A stretch of 64,000 nt of DNA from NCBI GenBank assembly GCA_029851415.1, contig CM056741.1:146928522-146992521 (forward strand). Reading direction: 5' to 3'. The stretch is from Eretmocerus hayati. Its lineage: Eukaryota > Arthropoda > Insecta > Hymenoptera > Aphelinidae. The translations under genes and the position numbers were made by a program. Shown here one piece after another: positions 1 to 10,300 of this stretch. Positions within the stretch are counted from its first letter, which is position 1; every line of letters begins with the position of its first letter. Below the pieces are notes generated by a model. It was not told where the DNA came from and did not search any database. It saw only the letters and a program-made list of their open reading frames with translations.

Positions 1-545
1 TTGATTTTGGAACAATTTTGTGAGCAAAATACAGAGATCGTTCGCAAAAATGGAGGCCCAAATTGGTGAGTACCCAACATGCTCTCCATGTGGTTATCTC
101 GAAAGGAAAGTGCAGTACGACTTTTTTATCACCCAGAGCGTGTTTATCACGTCAGAATAGGTCGAAAATAGTAGTTCGACCCCAGTTGATCAAAATTAGA
201 CGCACCTAAACTGGGCTCATCTTGAAAGTCTTCAAACAAGCTTGTACATTGGAAAGTGTTGAGGTAAGCCAGAGTTATTGAGAAGATGCTGAATGGAGGC
301 ATGTTATTGGGTACACCCTCATGCGAATTCGCTAAAAATCACTTTTTGAGGAAATCGTGATAGCTCGACTCTGGTTGGGCAGAATTAAATCCACTTCAGT
401 TGATTTTGAAGGTCTTGGAACAAGCTCAAAGATGCAATAAAATACGTTGAGAAACATTGAAGTGTCCCAAAACTATGGTCAAAATGGCTTGAAGGGGGCA
501 TGTTGGATACACTTACCTTGAGTCTTGCTCTCTCTCTCTCAACTA
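1..545. repeat. Dispersed repeat copy at the left edge
   Basis: This stretch aligns by eye with 56480-57105 in the same orientation. Shared landmarks are a stretch reading 'tacccaacatgc' or 'tacctaacatgc', then 'atctcgaaagg', then 'gtgtttatcacgtca', and later 'gggggcatgttgg' beside 'gggggcaagttgg'. It is truncated by the window start. No coding capacity is seen. A (TC)n tract at 527-540 and a run of 13 G near 561 lie at or just past its right end. Confidence 0.7.
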
Positions 546-1375
546 CCTGGGAGGTATGGGGGGGGGGGGGGGTAGGTAAAGTGGGTGTACCTATGCATAG
601 AAACCGACCGCGATCCCATATTTGCACTTATCCACCTCAATATCCCGAGTAATGACTCTCGATCCATTTGCTATAACTGTTGCTATGTACCCGCTTATCT
701 AGCGGATAGTTTTGTGATACGATGTTGATATAATTTTGAGAATATCTGATCGAAATTTCAGAAAAGTGCTTGTATATCCTAAAGCCAATATTGCAGTGTG
801 GGAAAATTCATTCAAAATCAAAATGTTGTTAAACTCTTTGAAGGTCTCTGAATTTGGAGTGGAAAAGCTGGAAGGTATGAAGAGATTCTTTCGCGAAGAG
901 CTAGTAAAGCGAGACATCGACAACTGACGTGTTGTGCATGAAGGGCTTTCCTTTGGAGTAATTGACTCAAATCAATTCTTAAAAGATTCATTTTCTTAAT
1001 TTGATTCGTGTTCTTCCATTTACTCCTCTACTTATTCATAAAGATATTCATGTGAAATGCAACAGGATGGCTGAAATAAGCATTAGTGAGATGTTACTAG
1101 GTCTTAAATTGTCTAGGTTGAAATGAGATGCGATGAGAAAGTCAAATGAAACTACCATAGAAATCAACGTGAAACTAGAATGAGTGATACGATACCTTGT
1201 ACTCTGCCTACAGCGTTATATTATGGATCTCATATAATTTTTCGGTTCTTATTTTTCTTAGATTAAGTGTGAACTATTGTACTTTTTTAAATATTTTTTA
1301 TTGGAGTTCTTTTAGCCCTTTTACAGGACTATTCAGCTTACACATAATAAATACAATCATAATCATAGGCATTAA
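546..1375. other. Non-coding stretch, nothing recognised
   Basis: Only short opposing ORFs (63-82 codons) occur here, with no protein-like pattern, splice context or repeat that I can name. Confidence 0.5.
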
Positions 1376-2235
1376 ATTTTCAATTCACAGTTTCTCAAAA
1401 ATTTTATCAGTATGGTACAGACAGCAGGCGTTGGTTCCGAGATAAGACACACGATGGACAATGGTAGATACATCTTAACTGTAGCTAGATTTCTTATAAA
1501 GTTGACTCTTTGCGAGTTGTATCGAGGGCATTGCCCGAGTACATGATTGATGTCCTCGGACTCATCTCCACATACACATTTTGGATCAGTAGTGAAATGT
1601 TTCCTTTCCAAGGATGCAGCTAGATGATAATGATTAGGTCTACATCTATTGATAGTCACTACCGTTTCTTTGTCAAAGTGACGGTAGGAGAACCATGGCT
1701 TTGACTTTTCGTTACAGAGAAATTCGAAAAATTCTTGACCTTATCAAGCCGAGTTCTTTGGTAGTTTAAGTGGTTCGATCTCTTGCTGTTGATTTGAATT
1801 GATGTCGAAAATCAGTGAATGGAACTAGAACGGTATTTTCTTGGGATCTACTTGTGGCAGATTTTGCGAGGTCATCAGCTTTTTCGTTGCCATTGATTCC
1901 CTTGTGTGATGGGATCCAGAACAGTTCTATTTCCTTACTTGATTTGCGAAATTCCAAAATCTTTTTGTTCATCTCATAAATTTGATTCATTGTTTTGATA
2001 TTGACAGTGGCTGATTTCAACTTCTGGAGTACACTCAGGGAACCAGTGAAAACTAGAACATTCTTGTCAGTGTTTTTCAATGCCAAGTCTACCGCATCAT
2101 TCAGAGCAATGGCTTCTGATCGATGAAGCATCGCGGATGCTTCTAACCATTGAAAAATTGAGTTGATCACATATACATGCCGTGCCAGCAGATAGAGCTC
2201 CTTTTATTAATGATTAAACGCTTTTATTGCACTTC
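1376..2235 (-). pseudogene. Decayed non-LTR retrotransposon 3' fragment (RNase H and C-terminal Cys/His motif)
   Basis: On the minus strand, 1784-2130 encodes an RNase H domain: 'EAIALNDAVDLAL', 'VLVFTGSLSVLQKL', then 'IELFWIPSHKGINGNEKADD', the typical SHxGxxGNExAD signature of Jockey/R1/I-type non-LTR elements. Upstream coding (2130-2235) is in another frame ('SAGTACICDQLNF'), so there is a frameshift. Downstream, 1376-1659, in yet another frame, carries a C-x-C, H, C tail ('CVCGDESEDINHVLGQCPRY') usual after RNase H in these elements. A conserved catalytic Asp of the 'FTDSLS' strand reads Gly. With two frameshifts and that loss it cannot be functional. No reverse transcriptase domain is present. 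Confidence 0.85.
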
Positions 2236-2990
2236 GACGAGCGCTAGTTCGTCACAGCCAGACTAGTGATCTTTTATATAGGGGAACTAAATTTCTGTCC
2301 AATCACGATGCACAATTTTTTGTTAGCTCCTCCCACGAGATATACGTCGTTTGCTCGTACACGTTAGGGCCAAACAATATTGGTCAAAAGAGTGTGTTAA
2401 GTAAACGAAAGTGTGTGGTTCAATACTTCGTGCTTGTACTTTTTTCCTCAGCGTATAAGTTGCCTAACATTCTATATCTTTATCGTAAATGACATGGTTA
2501 GCAATGTGGCGATCGTAAACATTTCCACGAATTGTAACGTGAGAGGGAGAGAGATGGCATGACTTTGGTTTCTCTCTCACACATTGAGAAGGTGCTAGCG
2601 CCATCTGCTTTGGGGAGATCATAATAGAATAAACCTCGTATTTTGTCGATGAAGCATGTTTTGTTTACGCGGATGCATTAGGAAATACGTCAAACTTCAA
2701 TCATCGAAGAGCGCGAGTATTTGAATCCCACGCAGACACGCGAGCGCGGCCGTGTACTTCATTGCCCATAAGAGAACAGGGAGCACGCATGCATCAACAC
2801 AATTTTTTTTTTCTTTTGGTGGGTCATGACCCGAGAAACAAAGTTGCAATTCGGTTTTTTCTTACAAGCTCGATGAGTTTCAATCATTCGAAATCAGTAC
2901 GTCTCACCGCTGAATCGGAGTGTTTACTCAACCATTCTTTATTTTCACTATCAAAATATATCATATAGTTAACTGTCATCATACTTTCGA
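2236..2990. other. Intergenic, nothing recognised
   Basis: No protein-like ORF, RNA gene or clear repeat was recognised. A dinucleotide-rich 'gagagggagagagatgg' tract lies near 2540. Confidence 0.5.
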
Positions 2991-3009
2991 AACATAGTTA
3001 ACTATTTGA

Positions 3010-3140
3010 TGTGCCAAGTTGTACACTCGGGAACAAGGTGAACTGCAATGGGATGACGGTCAGCGGCCATTCGAGATCTCCCATCTAACTCGCACCCAAT
3101 AGGTTATCCCATGAGTGCGAAGGAGACGACAGATCTCGTT
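3010..3140. repeat. Solo copy of a repeat also found inside the 30.1-kb TIR element
   Basis: The string 'aaggtgaactgca', followed by 'gatgacggtcagcggccattcgagatc' type sequence, 'aataggtta' and 'gagtgc', matches 30145-30265 ('aaggtgaactgca', 'gtgacggccagtgttcattcgagat', 'aataggtta', 'gagtgc') in the same order and orientation. This indicates a dispersed family of which the later copy lies just inside the left end of a terminal-inverted-repeat element. Confidence 0.65.
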
Positions 3141-4591
3141 TTCAAGTGAATAAAAGCGTTTTTTAAAAGTTTTCTTTTACCAATCCCTCCTATTAATCCG
3201 CAGGCTAATCGAGAAGTTGGCGTATCTCGAAATTTTCGATATCTCAAGTTTGTTTTGATTCTGAATTTTGATGTTTTTGTTATGATGAACTAATGTTGTG
3301 TTGTGATGTGATAGAAGGTGCTTGAGGTTAGTTGATACTGATTCTTCTTTCTGGTAATATTTTGATATCTGCACAATGTCAAGAAAGAGAAAAAAGAGAA
3401 AAAACATCAAAGTAAGATGGAGGCTATACATTGATTTTTATTGTCTATTTCATCGAGAGCGAATTATCAATACGATTGACGCGTTCTGGGAACAGGATTT
3501 TTGGCAACTCATCAAGGATACACGTTTAAACGATAAAGAAAATTTACCGCTTGAGCAATTCATAATCAGATATTTCTTCTTCTTATTAAAAATCATGAAA
3601 AAGAGCGAGAATGAGTGAAACCCAGCCAAGTAAGCTTTGTGATGTTTATCAATCTGAGATTCAAACTTCAAATTCTCAACTTATTAGGACAATGTCTGGG
3701 TCAAATCCTTGACTTCAACGTTTAACTTGAAATATTCATTGTGATGATTGATGAATCAAGATAAATTGCTTAAAAAGATGGGAGAGGGGTGAAAAAAGAC
3801 CCCGAAAGCCAACCTTCTCAAACTATTTTCTTACGAATCTCTTTACCGAAGGGTAATTTATAGATAAAATTGTTCATCTATCGGATTTTAGTAGCTACAA
3901 TTCTAATGTTAGAACGGATGGCCAGCTAAGCATAGCCATACAACCCAGCGTCGAATCTAGCATGTAATTTCGTCAAATATATTCAAGTATTTGTAACTAA
4001 TGAAATTGATCGATTTTGGTTTTAATTCAGTTACATCTATTGAGAGTACGTTATTCAATATCTCCAGAGGAGTCAAGAGCTGTGTTGGAATGTCGACATT
4101 TTTTAAACTCTGAGGAAATTACCATACTCGGGTAAAGACACAAATCATTTGATGATGTCATCTTGGTCATCCTGGGAGATACTGGTGTAATCTCAATTGA
4201 TGCCAGGTAATTAGGACAGGACAAAAGTTTTTGACCCACTGCAAATCTTAAATTCAAGGCGTATCAACGTAGTATGACGCTTCTGCACTCCTGCATCTCA
4301 CTTTTACATCTTTAACAAGACGCGCCGCGCCTCTAACCCGCCAAAGCCTTTGATTTTGTCCAGATTCAAGGATCGAGGCAAGAGGAATGAACGTCTTAAA
4401 CCTCAGAGATTATACGTGGGCCAACATTTTATGAGAGATTTCAAATGTTCTAAGATTCGATTTGGGTTGGTTGGAGTGTTCCGGCAATTTTTTTTTATCA
4501 TATGAGTACTAAAGAGAGTTCCGAGAGTTCCTGACGACTGAAATCGACAAAATAAATCACTTCTGATATAATGGAATTTAGAGCCGCATAT
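3141..4591. other. Intergenic, no supported gene
   Basis: The longest reading frame (3376-3618, plus, 80 codons, Lys/Arg rich N-terminus) has no recognisable domain and overlaps opposing frames of similar length. I regard the stretch as non-coding. Confidence 0.45.
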
Positions 4592-5041
4592 TCACACAAA
4601 AAAGAGTGTGGTGCGCACAAATAATGTACTATCGTTCAATACGGGCGAATCCGATCTTGTACCATAAGAAATAATGCAATGGTTGTTGGTGATTCCCTTA
4701 CAATAATCTTGAAAGTCAGCGCGCTTGCGCGCGTGAAGAGTTTCTAGTTTTATTTTACCACCGTCGGTGTCGATAGAAACGGCATTTTTACGCTGAACGA
4801 GGTCATGAACATATTCATTTGGATAATTACACTCTACCAGTTCATTGCCGAATTCGAAGTTAAAATCTACAGGAGCGATGAGAATCTCATAGTCATATCT
4901 GTACACATTACGATTTTGTTTAGTGAATATTTCATCTTTAATCAATTCGATTTCTCCGGTACATTGCAAAACGATTGTACTTATTTGTAGTTTTTGATAA
5001 CTCACAGACGGGGTCCTACCCCAAGGTGGAATAAAGGCCAA
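4592..5041 (-). CDS. Uncharacterised ORF, possible exon or gene relic
   Basis: An open frame of about 149 codons without an internal ATG near its start, so as a complete gene it would need an upstream exon. I do not recognise it. The translation is not low-complexity and has three cysteines in its second half ('VECNYPNEYVHDL', 'ADFQDYCKGITNNHC'), which looks more protein-like than neighbouring random frames. A possible splice acceptor ('aactacaaataag') precedes 'TACAATCG' near 4983, which would make an exon of about 390 bases ending at the stop at 4592. No partner exon with matching phase was found between 5042 and 5500. It may be a relic of a lost gene. Confidence 0.22.
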   Translation of the reverse strand: MAFIPPWGRTPSVSYQKLQISTIVLQCTGEIELIKDEIFTKQNRNVYRYDYEILIAPVDFNFEFGNELVECNYPNEYVHDLVQRKNAVSIDTDGGKIKLETLHARKRADFQDYCKGITNNHCIISYGTRSDSPVLNDSTLFVRTTLFFV

Positions 5042-7290
5042 TCAATCAATCAATCGATATTGCTTTTTCGCACCCCAGTATTAGAAATGAAGTGAGTCAA
5101 GTGAAGGCACCCCTCAAAGAGACAGAGGCTAGCTGACTTCATATTCGAGTCTATGAAACCCCAAAAACTCCAGAGCGGTGATTTTTGGACTGCCGGAAGT
5201 ACTCCCTCAGTGTGCGTCCAGGGTGTTCAATATAGTGGCCATCTTCGTCTTCGAAAGGTTGAACTCATCACTCATGTGTGGTTACAACTGATTTATGGTC
5301 TTTTCATCGCTCGTATATATTTGTGACATGTCGTTCCAGATATTATTCTACATAATTCGTTATTCCCGTGAACAGAGGTCAAGTCTTTGCAAGGGCTCGA
5401 ATTGATAGAGTATTTTATTGTTGCCACGGACTAAAGTATTTTTTCCATACTTCTGGAAGAGAGTGCTATCTTTCCGCAAACAGGTGAGTCATCTTAGATT
5501 TAATCCTTGTAAACTAGGAGTAGACCGATTCATGTGATTTCTTCAGCAATCTTTCAAACGTTACTTCCCAAAAATATTTTTCACCCAACTAGAATTTTTT
5601 CCCACCAATGTTTGGCCGCCAGCTTGTGCACGTAGTTTCACTTTTGCGGAGAAAAATTGAGAAATGAGTTTGTCTTGACATATCTCAACACTTCTCAGTA
5701 AACCCAAATGAATGGAATCTCAATATATCGCGGTTCTGAAAATCTATAAAAAATAATGCCCATGCGTACGTATGTGTGTGTGTGCGGGCGCGCTCACGCG
5801 TATTCTGATCATTTCATTTGAGAATTTAAAATCAAGGCTCCCGAGAGTCAAAACGCATTAACCGCAGTGGGAGCTGAGGAATATGCATGAATGAATTTGT
5901 GGTTGGCTGGACTTTGCCACGGTCAATTCGTGAGAATCTCTCCGAGAACATTCACGCTCCCCGCGTGCTGATTTGCATTCGCGCCTCTCACGGATTACTT
6001 ACGCGAGAGTATCATGATTTAAGCTTGTATTGAAGACGATAAAGTATCATCCAACTCAGGTTTACAGTTAAATCTCAAAAAGTCAGTGCTACCCTCTTTG
6101 AAGACATATCATATTCTTATCGTACTTTTGATGCGCGACCTCCTTACAGATAACATGATCGTATCAAATGCTTAAATAAATGATGGAATTTCCAAAATCC
6201 CCCGCAAGCTCGCCCGCAAGGAAGGTCTGTGCTAAGGACAGGGAGATTTTGAATAAGCTCCGTATTTGCAAAGGTCTGTTTCCCACTGTTGTATGGTGTT
6301 GACACCGCGCTTGCAAGCATTTGCGAACCGTAGAGTAGACTCAATTGGAGTTTCATTACCCTGTACACCCAACACCCAATTGCAGGAGGAAAGTCGTAAA
6401 GGAAATTTCATTTGTCACTCGCAATCACCGATACGCTCCACCATCCAAAACCATCAAGGAATCGTAAATAAACAGTGGCCGATCGAGAGTATTTGAATGA
6501 TTTTATGGGCAAAATTCGCGTTAGGTCTAGCGTACATTTCCACCGCGACTTCCGCCGTTTCTGTATTCATTTCACGAAATAAAATATCTCTATCAATATT
6601 TTATGAATTAATATGCTAAGAATAAGAGACCGTGTGTTGGTGAAAATTCCATACACAGATCTTTTCGTATTAGGAGCCAATTCAATTTGAGTTCTTCAGA
6701 GAAACAAAGATTCACTGTAATTTACTGATATCCAGTATACTGATTGAAGATTACAAAAAACCCCAATCAATAGTTCAGGTAACTGTGGTAAACACTTTTT
6801 GACAACCTCTCTTACGTTGAACTTCAGACCTTTGGAAATTTCACGAAGACAGTGGTACTATTAATCGAGGATCAGGTAGCAAATCTATTAGCATAATATT
6901 TAACAACCATATCCGAAAAAGAAGGTAGTCATTTTCTGTAAATTTATGAGTGGTCTCGCAGAGGCTATAGCGGCCTCTCAGATGAGATATAAGCTTGATT
7001 CGGCTCTCGATCTGATAAGGCAAACACACCTTGTTTCTATTTCTCGCTTTTGAATCGCGGATCGGGGTCGGTACACACTGAGATTTCACAATCATCAGGA
7101 TCCGGAAATCAAATCATTTTTCAGCTTCCAAGAATCTCAATCAACGAGGACATTCGTGTGGATTATGAGACACAGAGCAGATTTTTGAGATATTCCAATT
7201 TTTGAAAATAGTCCGCTTGCAATAAAGTATAATAAAATTTTGGGGAGAAGTTGTCCAACAACAAGTCATGAGAGATTCATTTCGAGTGAG
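5042..7290. other. Long intergenic gap downstream of the serpin pair
   Basis: No protein-like ORF was found. There is a short (TG)n tract at about 5768-5781 followed by a GC-rich alternating stretch. Otherwise only weak frames of 60-85 codons occur. Confidence 0.5.
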
Positions 7291-7291
7291 G

Positions 7292-7297
7292 TTTATT
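7292..7297 (-). terminator. Candidate poly(A) signal of the downstream serpin
   Basis: TTTATT on the plus strand is AATAAA on the minus strand, 74 bases past the stop codon of the serpin ending at 7371. It is the first such hexamer downstream. Confidence 0.5.
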
Positions 7298-7370
7298 GGA
7301 AATATTTTTGAGTTACAATTCTAAGATGAGGAATCTCCATTCATTCTCTCCAGTCTTGGGTTGAATTGAG

Positions 7371-10300
7371 TCACGCAGTCCGGGTACTCGCATTTGCTTC
7401 TGTTTCCGGTTGAACGAATCGTCCAGCGAATAGAATAGAAGCCTCTTTAGAGCCTTGTTGTTGAACCAGTATGAAAAAGATGAAGGGCCTGTCTGCGCGG
7501 AAGTACGTCATGGTCGATCCCATGAGAGGTACCACAGAGATTCCTGCAAGAAAACAAATTTGTCAATTAATTTGTCAAGCTAATTAATGATCTCAATCAA
7601 TCATGAGTATGACATTAAAATCATTCCAAATATCAGCCGTAAAAGAGAAACCCCGATAAGGAAAGGTGTCTAAACGGAGGATGAGGAATAATGAAACTAA
7701 TCAAGATCAATGACAAGGACACTTTTGAAAGTGAAAAAGTATCAATTAAGGGGCTACTTTGAGATGTCGATAAGGTAGATATCTCAGCCCAATCAATCGA
7801 AACAAGAGCACGATTCGCGGAATCATGTCTGGTGGCGGATTTGCAGGCGCCTCAGACCACTTGATCATTATTTTACAGACTTGGACTACACCGAGCTAAT
7901 GAGATTATTAGAGGGAAAGGTAATAGGCAGAGACGCGCGGTCCCGATTAATTCATCGGATAATTGGTTGGGGGATTACCAGTGACGGCAGCAGCGACAGT
8001 TCCCTCCTCGGTCACTTCGATGAGTGCATTATGCACGACCTCGCCAACCTTGACGCCACCTGAGAACGCAACCGAAAGATCAGCCTTGAGGCCAAACAGA
8101 TCTCTGATGCCGAGCTGCAAAAGAGAACATACGGCGCCCAATTAAAAATGGAACCATCGCTCTGATATCATCTTTGTCCACAGCGAGGCGATTGCTGTCA
8201 TTTACATTTTAGATGTGCAAAAAGTACATTGTAAAGTTAGGCCATGGGTCACAGTGTTCAAGATCATACCTTTTCAAGAGAAGGGGCTAGCTCTAATTTG
8301 CTCGCTGCGGAAAACCTGGGAAGCTGAAGCAGCACTTCTGTACTTTTGAGACTTGCCAGGACAGATGATATCGGCGTAAAGGCCAGATCCCGAGATAGGT
8401 CAGTCAATGCCTGGGTACCGATACGTCTTGGCAGTAGTACTAGCATCGACGCTCGACCTCCCTGTTAAGCAAATCTTGTTGTTACACTCTCTTATGGTGA
8501 TAAATTCATGCATTGATCGATTCAGGATTGGATTTATCCCTTTCTGATGTTTACTGTTGCCGGTAGTCTCTAGATTCGCTTCAAGCGGTGTTCTCACAAC
8601 CCAAAATTGCATCCAGAACCATTCAGGACATGATAGCTGTTGGCAAACTGGTTTGTTGTCAAAGATTCAGAGACCATCAGTATCGAAGGTTGGTATGAAG
8701 CTGTTACTCAAAAACATCATCAGGAAAAGCCAATGCAATAGTGAATTTTAGTCCACAGGACGGTCAAGGGACTGGCTAGGAAACTCACGCAATCTCAACT
8801 TCAACACGTTCGCTGCGACGCCGAAAATCACAGTTACTTTTTTGTGTGCGACGGGTCCCACAGGTGGGACCCATTTGATAGGATTTTGATCACCGCCGCA
8901 CACTAAAGAGGACGAGTGGGTCCCAACGGTGGTACCCGTCGCAGCGAATGTGTTAACACAGTCAATCGTTTATGGATTTTTACGGAATTTTTTGAAACTC
9001 ATCTTCCACACCATTCTAAATATCATAACAAACATTTGGACCCCAATAGAAAATCTTGAAGGATCTGTTGTTAGATTGATTAAATCCTGTTCATCAAATT
9101 CTGACCGTGACATTCGCATGCGTGTTTATCTCACATTTAACCATGAGAAGTGAATCAAGAGTCGTCACTAATTTCACAAAAACGCGGTGTTTGGTACTCT
9201 TAGCTCAAGTTTTCGTATTAAAATGAGTCTTGAAACTGAGCAAAACGTCTGAGCCGCAAGCAATGGCAAAAGGAAACAGAAGAATCCTTGTCCGGAATAT
9301 AGTTTTGACTCCAGCTAACCGTGGGATTTTCTACATTGATGCCAGCCCTCGGTTTCACTTTTTCACATTACTCTCATTTTCTTTCTTCGCATCAATCAAT
9401 TTCTCTAAGGCCTCTATAGATAAGATTTCCGATTGTACTATGAAATCAAATTTGACTATCAAGATTTCCCAAGTAAAAAAGATTTATAAGGACTTTATAA
9501 ACTCATTATAAAGTGACTTTATAAAGAGTTTATAATTCGTGAACTTATAAATATTTTATAAAAAATTTTATAAGGTCGTCAAAAGTCTTACTCTCTCGAA
9601 GAGCTGCAGCAGGATCCAGAGCGCACCCGGCATATTCATTGCGATGCTCGATGACCTGTGGGGCTAAGAAACTCGCTACGACGACCAGTATGGCTCGTCG
9701 ATTCGCTGCAACTGATGATGACGATGACGATGTCACGACACTCTCGTGTGTTCGTGATCCCAATAATCACAGGCATTTACTGTTCAACCTGGAAAAGAAA
9801 AAAAGAAAAACCACAAAGTACTCATGTTTTCTTTACTCGTAGCAGATTTTTTCAACACTCTTACGCAAATTATGAGATGTGCGAGAAGCACAAAATTTGT
9901 TAATGAAAAAACAACAGTATCTTCAAGGTTATCTACACTCAAATTAGCGAGCCCTTGATGGAACAATTATTATACCCATGAGAAACGAAGACACTTATCT
10001 GAGTTTTCTGAAGCTACTTTTCTTGGAATTGTTGCGCCGACTTCCATCTCATCTTTTTTGAGATTTTTTGAGAAAGAAAGACTGCAAAGGGAGGCTCTAG
10101 TGTTGTGACGCAAATTTTTGACAAAGTTCAACTGACTGAACTTGGCACCACGTTTGATGAGGCATATGCAGAAGTGCGGACAGGCGATAGTTTCAGTCAG
10201 TTGTACTTTGTCAAAAATTTGCATCACAACACTAGAGCCTCCCTTTGCAGTCTTTCTTTCTCAAAAAATCTCAAAGAAGATGAGATGGAAGTCGGCGCAA

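Noticed and set aside
7544..7978. Alternative reactive-loop exons for the downstream serpin
   Set aside because: Alternative last exons are known in some insect serpins, so I searched this intron and 17610-19957 for a second 'F.A..PF' exon and found none.
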